Below the pieces are notes generated by a model, which was given only the letters and a program-made list of their open reading frames with translations, did no database searches and had not been told where the DNA came from. From Cyanobacterium sp. HL-69 (lineage in GTDB: Bacteria > Cyanobacteriota > Cyanobacteriia > Cyanobacteriales > Cyanobacteriaceae): a stretch of 64,000 nt of DNA. The translations under genes were made by a program, and so were the position numbers. Positions 8,331-18,462 of the stretch are shown here, piece after piece. Positions within the stretch are counted from its first letter, which is position 1, and every line of letters begins with the position of its first letter. The DNA lies in NCBI GenBank assembly GCA_002813895.1, contig CP024912.1:1178001-1242000 (forward strand). Reading direction: 5' to 3'.

Positions 8331-10034
8331 TTAGATTTTTTCTTCTACGTCAAGGTTAGCTCCAGAGGTTTCGTACACTTCGCTTTGTCTGTTTCTGACT
8401 GTTGCTAGTCCTTGTTGTAAGGCATAAAGGCGATCGCCCATCCAATTGTGAGCAGGAATTAATCCAGCCAAACCCAATTTTTCAAGACGATTTTTAACCT
8501 TACCTGTCGCCCCCACAATAATCACCTCATTATTTTGATCAATAGCTTCTTTGATGGCATTTTCCAAGGCAAGGGAAGATGTCACCCCCAAAATAGGAAC
8601 TTCTGATAAATCAACAATCAACACATCATAATTGTTAACTGCATTGTGTTCTCGCTCAATGGCCTTTGCCACCCCAAAAATCATTGGCCCACTGAGATGG
8701 AAAAGCAACATTCTACCTCCAGCCAAATCCAATACTTGCTTCTCTTCAGCATTCAAAACAATTTGGTCATCCGCATCACTGACCATTTTCACAGACTTAG
8801 AACGAAACTCAGATAACTTCTCAATGGTCATCACATTGGCAATAAATATTCCCACACCCACGGCTACCATCAAATCAACCAATACCGTTAAAAGAATTAC
8901 TCCATAGACAATCCCTGCGGCCTTCCAAGAAATTTTGTGAACCCTTTTCAAGAATCCCCAGTCCATAATATTAAGACCTACCTTAAAAGCAATCCCTGCC
9001 AATACCGCCAAAGGAATATTCGCCGTCAAAGGAGCAGCCCACACCACCACAATAAATAAAATAGAGGCCCTCGCAATACCCGATAAAGCAGTTCTACCCC
9101 CAGTTTGGATATTTACCACAGTTCCCATGGTTGCCCCAGCCCCAGCGATACCACCAAATAAACCAGAAAATAAGTTACCTAAACCCTGCCCAATCAACTC
9201 CTTATTAGAATTATGCTCGGTACGAGTCAAACTATCTGCTACCACGGAAGTAAGAAGCGCATCAATACAACCCAACATCCCCAATACCATAGCATCGATC
9301 ACCATTGTTCTTAATTGACTAGCTCCAAAGGTTGGTACTTGTAAAGTCGGTAAACCCGTGGGAATTTCACCGATACGACGAATATCCACATCACCAAAAA
9401 ATACCAAAGAAACTACCGTCCCTGCCACAAGAGCCAAAAGTTGAGGAGGACAATATTGACGATAACGACGAGGCACTACATACAAAAGAATGACTGTCAT
9501 TACTGCCAAAACAGTCTCTAAAGGATTGATACCACCGATGAGATCTGGAATATTTTGAAGAGTACCAATGACCCCTCCAGAGGGTGTTCCCTGCCCTAAA
9601 AAAGGAGCGATTTGCAAAATGACCAGAATCAGTCCGATACCTGTCATAAACCCAGAAATCACCGTGTAGGGCATCATGGTGACGTATTTTCCGAGCTTTA
9701 ATAAACCAAATATAATTTGAAAAACCCCTGCCAGCATTACCACGGTAAAAGCCATGGCCATGCCGTTTTCAGGGTCACTAGCGGTTAAACTAGCAATAAC
9801 GGCGGTCATGATAACTGTCATTGGACCCGTAGGCTCGGAAATGAGGGTAGGTGTACCACCAAAAAGGGCGGCAAAAAAACCTACCAAGACTGCTCCCCAT
9901 AATCCAGCACTTGCTCCAGCCCCCGAAGCGATACCAAAAGCAAGAGCCATGGGTAAAGCAATAACGGCAGCGGTTAAACCTCCTAATAAGTCTCCCCTTA
10001 CATTGCGAAAATGTATTTGATTAGTAATTTGCAT
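8331..10034 (-). CDS. bicA: SulP-family Na+-dependent bicarbonate transporter BicA
   Basis: A 567-residue inner-membrane bicarbonate uptake protein of the CO2-concentrating mechanism. The N-terminus MQITNQIHFRNVRGDLLGGLTAA..., the stretch GGTPTLISEPTGPMTVIMTAVIA, and the block LGMLGCIDALLTSVVADSLT with GLFGGIAGAGATMGTVVN closely follow cyanobacterial BicA as I remember it. A cytoplasmic STAS domain occupies roughly residues 430-550 (LLFHLSGPMIFGVAKAI). Length fits the family. It lies downstream of sbtA on the same strand but 321 bp away. A sulfate-type SulP is the alternative, but similarity to BicA is strong. Confidence 0.93.
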   Translation of the reverse strand: MQITNQIHFRNVRGDLLGGLTAAVIALPMALAFGIASGAGASAGLWGAVLVGFFAALFGGTPTLISEPTGPMTVIMTAVIASLTASDPENGMAMAFTVVMLAGVFQIIFGLLKLGKYVTMMPYTVISGFMTGIGLILVILQIAPFLGQGTPSGGVIGTLQNIPDLIGGINPLETVLAVMTVILLYVVPRRYRQYCPPQLLALVAGTVVSLVFFGDVDIRRIGEIPTGLPTLQVPTFGASQLRTMVIDAMVLGMLGCIDALLTSVVADSLTRTEHNSNKELIGQGLGNLFSGLFGGIAGAGATMGTVVNIQTGGRTALSGIARASILFIVVVWAAPLTANIPLAVLAGIAFKVGLNIMDWGFLKRVHKISWKAAGIVYGVILLTVLVDLMVAVGVGIFIANVMTIEKLSEFRSKSVKMVSDADDQIVLNAEEKQVLDLAGGRMLLFHLSGPMIFGVAKAIEREHNAVNNYDVLIVDLSEVPILGVTSSLALENAIKEAIDQNNEVIIVGATGKVKNRLEKLGLAGLIPAHNWMGDRLYALQQGLATVRNRQSEVYETSGANLDVEEKI

Positions 10035-10301
10035 CCACTTGTTTCCTTTTTATCCTTAGTGTGCTATAGAGTTATATCTATGATATTAAGCGTAAATATA
10101 TTATCACTGCTATGATAATAGAGTTTAGGCACAATAACAAATAAGTTTGACTTATCTCTTAGTACAGGATAAACAAAGAAGTTTTAGCGATGTCGAAGAA
10201 GTGGAATAGTTATTTTTTTGTGTTAGAGAATAATAGCTTTTTATTATAATATTGAAAGCAATCAGAGCCTTCGTTCTGGAAACAAAATCTCACTTTGATA
10301 T

Positions 10302-10349
10302 ACGGTATTGGTCTGCAGATTAAGGAAGCAACAGCAGACCGTAAACCGT
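10302..10349. other. Long hairpin just downstream of sbtA
   Basis: Stem ACGGT-ATT-GGTCTGC (10302-10316) pairs with GCAGACC-GTAA-ACCGT (10334-10349), with a 17-nt loop. It begins 6 bp after the sbtA stop codon. It lacks a clear T-run on the minus strand, so it may be an mRNA-stabilising or repeat structure instead of a classic terminator. The rest of the 321-bp gap 10035-10355 is AT-rich and shows no gene. Confidence 0.55.
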
Positions 10350-10355
10350 TTTAAC

Positions 10356-11474
10356 TCATCCTCCCATAAAGGCCTGGGCAAGTCCGATATATAGGGGAAT
10401 GCCTATGGCGATCGCAACGGGAGTACCCACCGCAGTAGAAGATCCGATGTAGGCGGAAGGGTTAGCGGAAGGAATACCTGCCCGTAAAGTGGGAGGGCCA
10501 GAAATATCTGAGCTAGAAGAAGCAATAACCGCTAAAATAACCACACCACCAAGACTGAATCCCGTAAGTTCATGGGCAATCATACCAAAACCAAATGCGA
10601 TGAGTCCATGGAGTAAAGGGGCAACTAAACCATATACAGCGTACCATTGAGCAACTTTGCGCAATTCCCCAAGTCTTGCGGTGGCTTCCATACCCATTAC
10701 CAACATTAAAATTGAAAGCAGACCACGGAAAAGGGGATTAAAGAAAGTCTCATAAACGCTTTCAGGTCGAGTTAACAAGCCTAGAGCCAAGCCCAATAAC
10801 AAAGCAGATAGAGCAGAGCCTTGGAGGCTTTCTTTGACGATGGGCCATATTTCTACCCGTTTATTTGAGCTACTACGTTGTTTATTGAGATACTCTTGTC
10901 TGGTACTGGGATAATCGGCATTACCACTAGAATAATCACCAGCCGCCACGGGCTGTTTTTGAGGATACTCATCTGCGAGGATGGCACGTTGCTTTTTGGT
11001 ATAAATACTTGCTAATACGATGGCGCCCACCAAAGCGGGGATGTCCATAAACGGATAGAGTGCTGCTGCCCATGCTTCATATTCTATGCCTTGCTCTTCT
11101 AATAGAGTTAATGCAGCCGCTAAGGTAGAGCCACTGACCGCACCAAATAAACCGGCAGTGGCGATCGCATCTACTACTTTAACATTGGGTAACTTAGCAA
11201 GGGTATAACGCCCAATAAAGACGATAATCAATCCTATGACCACCGCAAATATTGCGGGTAATATCATCTCCCCTAGATTGGCGTTACGGATAGCAATGCC
11301 ACCACTAAGCCCCACTTTGATGAGCAGCATAAAAACAATAAATTTATATACTGCATCTGGAATTTGAAGTTGGCTATTGAGCGCCGCTACCACCATACCA
11401 CCAATGAGAAAACCGAGGGTTGGAGACTGTAACTGCGATAGAAAGCCTGAAAAAAAACTTGATAAAAAATCCAC
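10356..11474 (-). CDS. sbtA: High-affinity Na+-dependent bicarbonate transporter SbtA
   Basis: A 372-residue inner-membrane protein of the SbtA (DUF897) family with about ten hydrophobic segments in two halves. Recognisable parts are the N-terminus MDFLSSFFSGFLSQLQSPTLGFLIGG, MLLIKVGLSGGIAIRN, TAGLFGAVSGSTLAAAL, and the C-terminal VILAVIASSSSDISGPPTLRAGIPSANPSAYIGSSTAVGTPVAIA. A hydrophilic loop at ~165-205 separates the halves, as in known SbtA. It takes up HCO3- at low inorganic carbon. The PII-like regulator SbtB is divergently encoded across a 519-bp gap instead of following it. Confidence 0.96.
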   Translation of the reverse strand: MDFLSSFFSGFLSQLQSPTLGFLIGGMVVAALNSQLQIPDAVYKFIVFMLLIKVGLSGGIAIRNANLGEMILPAIFAVVIGLIIVFIGRYTLAKLPNVKVVDAIATAGLFGAVSGSTLAAALTLLEEQGIEYEAWAAALYPFMDIPALVGAIVLASIYTKKQRAILADEYPQKQPVAAGDYSSGNADYPSTRQEYLNKQRSSSNKRVEIWPIVKESLQGSALSALLLGLALGLLTRPESVYETFFNPLFRGLLSILMLVMGMEATARLGELRKVAQWYAVYGLVAPLLHGLIAFGFGMIAHELTGFSLGGVVILAVIASSSSDISGPPTLRAGIPSANPSAYIGSSTAVGTPVAIAIGIPLYIGLAQAFMGG

Positions 11475-12308
<834 letters not shown>

Positions 12309-12430
12309 ATCAACATGATTCAAAAATCCCTGTTTAAAGCCTAATCATTAAATTTTTTCCACCTTGGAGAGCTTTACAGGGACAGTAGAGTGAGAATGGG
12401 TGGAACTCACTCGCTGATAATACTTTTATA

Positions 12431-12510
12431 CTAAATCTTGTTTCAATAATATACTAATTAGGGCAGGGAACAGGGAATAGGCAACAGATAGTAATTGTTT
12501 ATTATCAATT
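12431..12510 (+). repeat. Interspersed intergenic repeat R2, copy A
   Basis: Begins CTAAATCTTGTTTCAATAAT, continues ATACTAATTAGGGCAGGGAA with a G-rich heptamer tail, then GTAATTGTTTATTATCA. The related copy is at 27979-28060. It lies in the 379-bp gap 12309-12687, which holds no gene. Confidence 0.65.
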
Positions 12511-12563
12511 GTTACACGGTGAATAATAATAAGTAAACTTTACTAATCGGATTTGGTATTAGA

Positions 12564-12613
12564 GCCTCTGTGATAGTCTGAGTTACATAAAAAAAGTCTA
12601 TATCACAGGAGCT
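12564..12613. promoter_or_regulatory. Inverted repeat upstream of histidine kinase
   Basis: The arm with CTCTGTGATAG (12566-12576) matches the opposed arm CTATATCACAGGAG (12598-12611), about 13 bp of imperfect pairing around a 21-nt spacer. It ends about 75 bp before the kinase start. It could be an operator or an RNA hairpin in the 5' leader. Confidence 0.4.
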
Positions 12614-12663
12614 TTTAAGTGGTTTTGGATGCAAACCATATAATTTACCGTGATTCATAATAA

Positions 12664-12691
12664 AAGGAGAGTAATTATGAGTTTTTTATGA
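12664..12691 (+). promoter_or_regulatory. Ribosome site and 4-codon leader ORF coupled to the kinase start
   Basis: AAGGAGAG (12664-12671) is well spaced for the ATG at 12677, which encodes only MSFL before TGA at 12689-12691. The kinase ATG at 12688 overlaps that stop in the quartet ATGA. The arrangement suggests translational coupling or re-initiation. Confidence 0.5.
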
Positions 12692-13791
12692 AACAAAAAA
12701 TGAGTTTGGGTACAAGGCTTTTTTTATCTCACTTGGCAGTAATGGTTGTGGGTTTAAGCACTTTTATTGTCATAGCGAAGGTGTCTTCTCCTCAGTTTTT
12801 TGTGGTGAGGTTGGAGCAGTTGGAAAGGAAGGGATTTTTGACAGTGAGATCGGCTAAAACGTATCTAATTGATGGTTTTCAAACGGCTTGGAATCGTAGC
12901 GCTACTTGGTCTTTAATTTTGGGTGGGTTAACAGCGGGGGGGTTGAGTTACTATCTGAGTCGGCGAATTATGAAACCCCTTAAGCAAATAGAAAATATCA
13001 CTCATAATTTTACGGCAGGCCATTGGGAGCAAAGAATACCAGAGAGCGAGATTCCTGAGTTGAATCAGTTGAGTGTTAGTTTTAATCGCATGGCAAGTAG
13101 TTTGGAGGATGTGGAAAGAAGGCGGAGGGATTTGGTGGGAGATTTAACCCATGAGTTGCGTACTCCTTTGACGGTGGTAAGGGGTTATTTGGAGGAGTTG
13201 GCTTCGGGGGATATTGAGGCTTCTCCTCAGTTGTATGTCAATTTAATCAGGGAAACAAGGCGGTTGGAAAATTTGACCCGTGATTTACAGGAGTTGTCGA
13301 AGGCGGAGGCTGGTTATTTATCCATTGATGTTAAACCCATTAATCTTTTGCCTCTTTTGAGGGGGTTGGTGACGAGGTTTCGAGATCAGCTTTTGGATGA
13401 TGGCCCTGTGTTAAAGTTATCGTGTCCTTATAGTTTACCTTTGGTGATGGCGGATGGCGATCGCACTGAGCAAATTTTAGTTAATCTATTGGGTAATGCT
13501 ATTCGTTATACGGAGATAGGCTCTATCGAAATATCCACAAAGGTAGTCAATAAATATTTATGGATAACGGTACAGGATACGGGGGTGGGTATTGCCCCCG
13601 AAGATTTACCCCATGTATTTGAGCGATTTTGGCGGGGCGATCGCTCTCGGAACAGTTATTCTGGGGGTAGTGGTATTGGGTTAGCTATTACCAAAAAATT
13701 AGTAGAATTACAGGTAGGGGCGATCGAGGTTACAAGCCAACTCCACCAAGGTACTACTTTTCGCTTTTCCTTACCCCTAGCCAAAAGTTAA
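12688..13791 (+). CDS. HAMP-domain sensor histidine kinase
   Basis: A 367-residue membrane sensor kinase. Two hydrophobic helices (~12-31 and ~73-90) flank a short external loop of about 40 residues. A HAMP linker follows at ~90-145 (MKPLKQIENITHNF). The dimerisation domain carries the phospho-accepting His155 in DLTHELRTPL. The ATPase domain has the N box EQILVNLLGNAIRYT, the G1 box DTGVGIAPEDL, the F box VFERFWRGDRS and the G2 box GGSGIGLAIT. All catalytic boxes look intact. No response regulator is adjacent, so its partner and signal are unknown. Confidence 0.93.
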   Translation: MKQKMSLGTRLFLSHLAVMVVGLSTFIVIAKVSSPQFFVVRLEQLERKGFLTVRSAKTYLIDGFQTAWNRSATWSLILGGLTAGGLSYYLSRRIMKPLKQIENITHNFTAGHWEQRIPESEIPELNQLSVSFNRMASSLEDVERRRRDLVGDLTHELRTPLTVVRGYLEELASGDIEASPQLYVNLIRETRRLENLTRDLQELSKAEAGYLSIDVKPINLLPLLRGLVTRFRDQLLDDGPVLKLSCPYSLPLVMADGDRTEQILVNLLGNAIRYTEIGSIEISTKVVNKYLWITVQDTGVGIAPEDLPHVFERFWRGDRSRNSYSGGSGIGLAITKKLVELQVGAIEVTSQLHQGTTFRFSLPLAKS

Positions 13792-13898
13792 TGACACTTT
13801 CCGATTCATTCACGACAACCTAACTATCCATTATTCCCATGGTCTCAAAACTGATAATATAGAACAACCCCTCAAAATATATTGTTTCTGGATAAAAA

Positions 13899-14732
13899 GT
13901 GATGAATCAAATGATTAATAGACAGTGGTGGGTAGAAAAATGGTTAGAATTATTAGACTCCTACCGCTTCAAAAAAAGACTAGAAAGAGCGCGCAACTAT
14001 GCCAGAGAAGGAAACGTTTTAAACATTGAATTTAAACAAAATCATCTTATATCCGAAGTACAAGGAAGCGAATCTCAACCTTATCGAGTAACCCTTTCCC
14101 TAGAAGCATTTTCCGACGAAGACTGGGGATATGTCATTGAAACCATGTCAGAAAAAGCACTTTTAGCCGCTCAGTTGCTAGTGGGGGAAATGCCTTCAGA
14201 AATCGAACAAGTATTTATCAAAAATGGCTTAAGTCTATTCCCTTTTAACCTAACCGATGTTAAATCTCGTTGTACTTGCCCAGACAAAGCTAACCCCTGT
14301 AAACATATTGGGGCAGTGTATTATCAACTAGCTGATCGTTTTAGTGAAGACCCTTTCATTATATTTCAGCTTCGGGGTAGAAGTAAAGAACAAATTTTAG
14401 AAGCGTTGAGGATTTGTCGTGGTCTCAAATTGTCAGGAAAAGAGCCAAAGCCTGAGATGTTGGGCAAAATTAAATCCTTACCAAAAAGAAAAGCTAAAGC
14501 TAATAAAACTTCTGTACCTCTTAGTATCGATAGCTTTTGGGAATATAACGAACCATTAGACTCCTCCTTAGTTGTGATTACTCCTCCCACAGATAATAAA
14601 AATATTTTGGATGTATTGGGGGCAATTCCTCTACCCTATAATGATTCTCAAGCGGTGATGCAGTATTTACAACAGGTGTATAACGCCGTGCCTATAAAAG
14701 TAATGGAAATTGCCCTTACAGAAAATAATTAG
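13899..14732 (+). CDS. SWIM zinc-finger domain protein
   Basis: A 277-residue soluble protein with one SWIM zinc finger near residues 125-140: CTCPDKANPCKHIGAVYY, which has the C-x-C...C-x-H ligand pattern. SWIM fingers bind DNA or proteins and often accompany Swi2/Snf2 helicases. The N-terminal part begins QWWVEKWLELLDSYRFKKRLERAR, common in cyanobacterial SWIM proteins. Its 3' end overlaps the convergent helicase gene by 4 bp. Function beyond metal and nucleic-acid binding cannot be read from the sequence. Confidence 0.85.
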   Translation: MMNQMINRQWWVEKWLELLDSYRFKKRLERARNYAREGNVLNIEFKQNHLISEVQGSESQPYRVTLSLEAFSDEDWGYVIETMSEKALLAAQLLVGEMPSEIEQVFIKNGLSLFPFNLTDVKSRCTCPDKANPCKHIGAVYYQLADRFSEDPFIIFQLRGRSKEQILEALRICRGLKLSGKEPKPEMLGKIKSLPKRKAKANKTSVPLSIDSFWEYNEPLDSSLVVITPPTDNKNILDVLGAIPLPYNDSQAVMQYLQQVYNAVPIKVMEIALTENN

Positions 14733-17641
14733 ATAGGAAAACGCTTCATCTTAGCAAAAGCATCCCTTGCGGTGTCGGCAAGTCGAGCATTAACCCCCGG
14801 CACTTGAGGAATTTGCCATAAAACATCTACGGTGCGCCGTAAAATACGGACAATATCTCCTTCGTCAAGGGTAGTATTAGAACAAAGTTCATCCCATGTC
14901 ACTCCCATACACCAAGCCTCTGATAAACCAATGACATCCCTTTCTAGGTAAACGGGCATGGTAATATCTTTTTTTGTTTGGGCTTGATATAGTTTACGGC
15001 GTGTTTCTGTCAACTGCTCTTCTGGATTATATTCATCATCTATTTTTACTAAGCCCAAAGCATCTAAAACCTGCACAGAGGGTTGATAAGCCACCCAAGT
15101 ATCAAACCTTGGAGGGTCAGTAATTAGGGCTGTAATGGCAGGGGCAAGGTAGTGGGGGGGTAAAAAGTCTAAATGTCCAGAGGTTAGGGCAAGGGCTAAC
15201 CATAGCTCGTTTTCTCCTCGAATCACGGCGGCGGCTTCCCCTAGAATAGTTGGTTCAAACTCTTTTAAGGCACCAAATTCTCTTAAAATTTCCACGAGGG
15301 CAAGGAATTCTTGCCAATAATAGGAACTATGGGATTTTACTTTTTGGTATTGATTTTGGATTGTGGTTAATTCTTGTTTGAGGGTTTGTCGTTTGCTGTT
15401 GTTGCGCATCAACTGCCCAATTTTTTCTACTTTGTCGAGGGGATGTTGTTTAACTAGGTTTTCTACTGCTTCAATGCGTTTTTCTTGGGCAAGTATTTCT
15501 TCGTTGACGGGGGTATATTCTTTTTCATGTTCGCTAATTAAATCGGTAATTGCTTGGCTGGTGGCATCCCCTGCGCACAGTTGCCCGGCACAGATATTTT
15601 CTATTTCTGGTAAATAGAGGTTTTCCACTAGGTTTAGGGGCATTTTTCCTGAGTTAATATCGATGATGTCACTGATAGAGGCGATATACCAATGATTATC
15701 TTTGCCAAGACAGAGGAAGAATTCTTGGTTGTTGTTGGATATTTTGGCTATCATTACCCCTTCTGCGACGTAGGCGTTTTTCTTGCCCTGACGGTTGAGA
15801 CTGAGGATATTTCCAGGAATGAGATTGGCTATGGATGGTTTTAGGGCTTCAACTCTTTGTTGGCGCCAGTTTTTTTGGAATAGTTTGAGAATTTTTTTCT
15901 CTTGTTTTAGTCTTTCTTTTAGTTTTTCGTAGGCGCTTAAATCTTTGCTGTTGTATCCTGCTAAACCCACATCTAATCTAGTTATTTCTCTAGTATAAGA
16001 TGCGATCGCCTCTTCTTGGGGATTTAATTGTACTTGGGCTAAATATTCCGCAAAACTCAATTCCAGTAATTGTTTAGCTTCTTCGATACTATGTTTTTGT
16101 AAAAGATTTAATACCATGCCATAACTTGGGGTAAACCAACTGCGCAAGGCTTCTGGCTCTGCTTTTGCCAATTTAGAAGCAATCAATACTCCTTCATAGG
16201 GAGTTTGCACGGTGACAACATAACCCACTTCATCCATACCTCGGCGCCCTGCCCTTCCGGCAATTTGTAAAAATTCTGAGGGGGTAAGGGTGCGAATACC
16301 ATCATCCCCTCTTTTGCGTAAGGCAGAAATAACGGTGGTACGGGCGGGCATATTTATCCCTGCGGCAAGGGTTGCGGTGGCAAAAACAATTTTAATTAAA
16401 CCTTTTTCAAATAAACGCTCTACTAATTCTTTCCAAGCTGGTAAAATCCCCGCATGGTGGGCAGCAATACCCCTGGTGAGAGGCTCGATTTGACTACTTC
16501 TGACTAATTCGCTGTTATCTCCTAAAAAGCGTAAAATTCGCTCTTTTAATAAGGGCTTTTCGGTCAAAAATTCAATTAATTCTACTTCTCCGCCTTCTTT
16601 TTTAGTGATAAAACTAATGATTTTATCATAGGTAATTTCATGTTCTTTTCTAGCAAATTCAACTATTTTATCTTGTAATTCAATACTTTCTAAAAGTAAA
16701 AAACGTAATAAATAAGATAATATCTTTTTGCTCTCATCTACGGAGACTAAATTGACATAGTTTAATGATTCTACCGCTTGATCACAACCTTTACGACTAA
16801 ATATTATGTATATCGCAGGAAGCATATTTTGATTGTTTAACTGTTGGGTTAAACCTTTAACAGTAGGGCAAGTTTTGCGATCAAATCTTCCTCTTTTATT
16901 GGGTCTTAAAAGGCTTTTTAATTGTGGGTTGATTTTATCGCTTTTATCTTTAAATAAATTTTGTAATCCTTTACTATGACTAAAATAAAATTTAAGGGGT
17001 ACAGGGCGAAAATCAGAGTTAACTAACTCACAACGGCTAAAATTTCCCTGTTGAAAATGACAACGGCGCACATGGTTTACCCAGTCGCATAGTTGTTGAG
17101 GGTTGCCCACGGTGGCGGAAAGGGCAACTAATTGGATATGGGGGGGGCAATAGATAATTGATTCTTCCCACACTGTTCCCCTCCCCGGATCATTGATATA
17201 ATGACATTCATCAAGAACAACACTTTGGACGTTACGAACAGATGTACCCACTTCCCCAATGGGGGTACTGTAGAGCATATTACGGAAAATTTCTGTGGTC
17301 ATTACCACAATGGGGGCTTCGGGGTTGATAGATACATCCCCTGTTATTAAGCCGATTTCTGCGTATAATCCTGATTCAGGAACAAGGGTTTGACCAAATT
17401 TTTCTTGAAAGTCTCTAAATTTTTGGTTGGAAAGGGCTTTTAATGGGGTAGTATAAAATACCCTTTGCCCACTGTTTAAGGCACGATAGATGGCATACTC
17501 CCCGATGAGTGTTTTTCCTGAACCCGTTGGTGCAGTTACTAAGACGGATTTTCCTGCGTCCAAAAGTGCGATCGCATCTATCTGAAAATCATCCAATTGG
17601 TAAGGAAAAACGGTTTTAAAATCTAAATTCAAGGGAGGCAT
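14729..17641 (-). CDS. Ski2/Mtr4-like DExH-box RNA helicase
   Basis: A 970-residue superfamily 2 helicase. Walker A APTGSGKT is at residues 37-44, the DExH box is DECH at 144-147, motif III is LSATVGN, and motif VI is QIAGRAGRRG near 460-470. AHHAGILPAWKELVERLFEKGLIKIVFATATLAAGINMPARTTVI type motifs place it with Ski2/Mtr4 enzymes. The C-terminal ~170 residues resemble a DSHCT domain (LGEAAAVIRGENELWLAL...). Such proteins unwind RNA during maturation or decay; related plastid proteins act on chloroplast RNA. The substrate here is unknown. Note the start MPPLNLDFKT; the gene stands alone. Confidence 0.93.
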   Translation of the reverse strand: MPPLNLDFKTVFPYQLDDFQIDAIALLDAGKSVLVTAPTGSGKTLIGEYAIYRALNSGQRVFYTTPLKALSNQKFRDFQEKFGQTLVPESGLYAEIGLITGDVSINPEAPIVVMTTEIFRNMLYSTPIGEVGTSVRNVQSVVLDECHYINDPGRGTVWEESIIYCPPHIQLVALSATVGNPQQLCDWVNHVRRCHFQQGNFSRCELVNSDFRPVPLKFYFSHSKGLQNLFKDKSDKINPQLKSLLRPNKRGRFDRKTCPTVKGLTQQLNNQNMLPAIYIIFSRKGCDQAVESLNYVNLVSVDESKKILSYLLRFLLLESIELQDKIVEFARKEHEITYDKIISFITKKEGGEVELIEFLTEKPLLKERILRFLGDNSELVRSSQIEPLTRGIAAHHAGILPAWKELVERLFEKGLIKIVFATATLAAGINMPARTTVISALRKRGDDGIRTLTPSEFLQIAGRAGRRGMDEVGYVVTVQTPYEGVLIASKLAKAEPEALRSWFTPSYGMVLNLLQKHSIEEAKQLLELSFAEYLAQVQLNPQEEAIASYTREITRLDVGLAGYNSKDLSAYEKLKERLKQEKKILKLFQKNWRQQRVEALKPSIANLIPGNILSLNRQGKKNAYVAEGVMIAKISNNNQEFFLCLGKDNHWYIASISDIIDINSGKMPLNLVENLYLPEIENICAGQLCAGDATSQAITDLISEHEKEYTPVNEEILAQEKRIEAVENLVKQHPLDKVEKIGQLMRNNSKRQTLKQELTTIQNQYQKVKSHSSYYWQEFLALVEILREFGALKEFEPTILGEAAAVIRGENELWLALALTSGHLDFLPPHYLAPAITALITDPPRFDTWVAYQPSVQVLDALGLVKIDDEYNPEEQLTETRRKLYQAQTKKDITMPVYLERDVIGLSEAWCMGVTWDELCSNTTLDEGDIVRILRRTVDVLWQIPQVPGVNARLADTARDAFAKMKRFPI

Positions 17642-17735
17642 TATGATTGCTTGACTATGCTGTATATAATGATTCTAACGACTTTTTTTCGTAAAATGGA
17701 AAACAATTATTATTTTCTACACTTTTAGTCAAACA

Positions 17736-17769
17736 AAAAAACACCCCTACCATATTACTGGGGGGCTTA
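17736..17769 (-). terminator. Possible terminator downstream of petF
   Basis: Read on the minus strand, a C-run/G-run hairpin (CCCC...GGGG with a TA bulge, 17743-17766) is followed by a T7 run (17736-17742). The stem is short and imperfect, so confidence is moderate. Confidence 0.45.
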
Positions 17770-17838
17770 GGGATAAATAAGAAACAATTAATTGCCCTCA
17801 AAACGACAATCAATTGCTTCCCCTACCAAAAAAATTAC

Positions 17839-18144
<306 letters not shown>

Positions 18145-18462
18145 TTAATAAATAGTTTGCAAATGCTATTTCTTACTATAAAAGTAAGCCTATTATGAAT
18201 AGTAAAGGATAAATGTAAATTATGCTTCACACATTAGCAATGAAATTCTTATCCTCAAAAAATATAAGTTTTTTTTATATTATAATTTGAGTCTCCATAG
18301 GAACAATAAATATATTTGTTTTTCTAATAAAGTACGGTATATAGGGATTTACAGGTTCGGTTATCCCTATGAATTGCTTTTTTAGTTGCTAATGCTATAC
18401 ATTAGTTTTTTTTATTGGTAATGATAGTTTAGGTTAATATTTTGCCATAGGGCGGTGGTATT

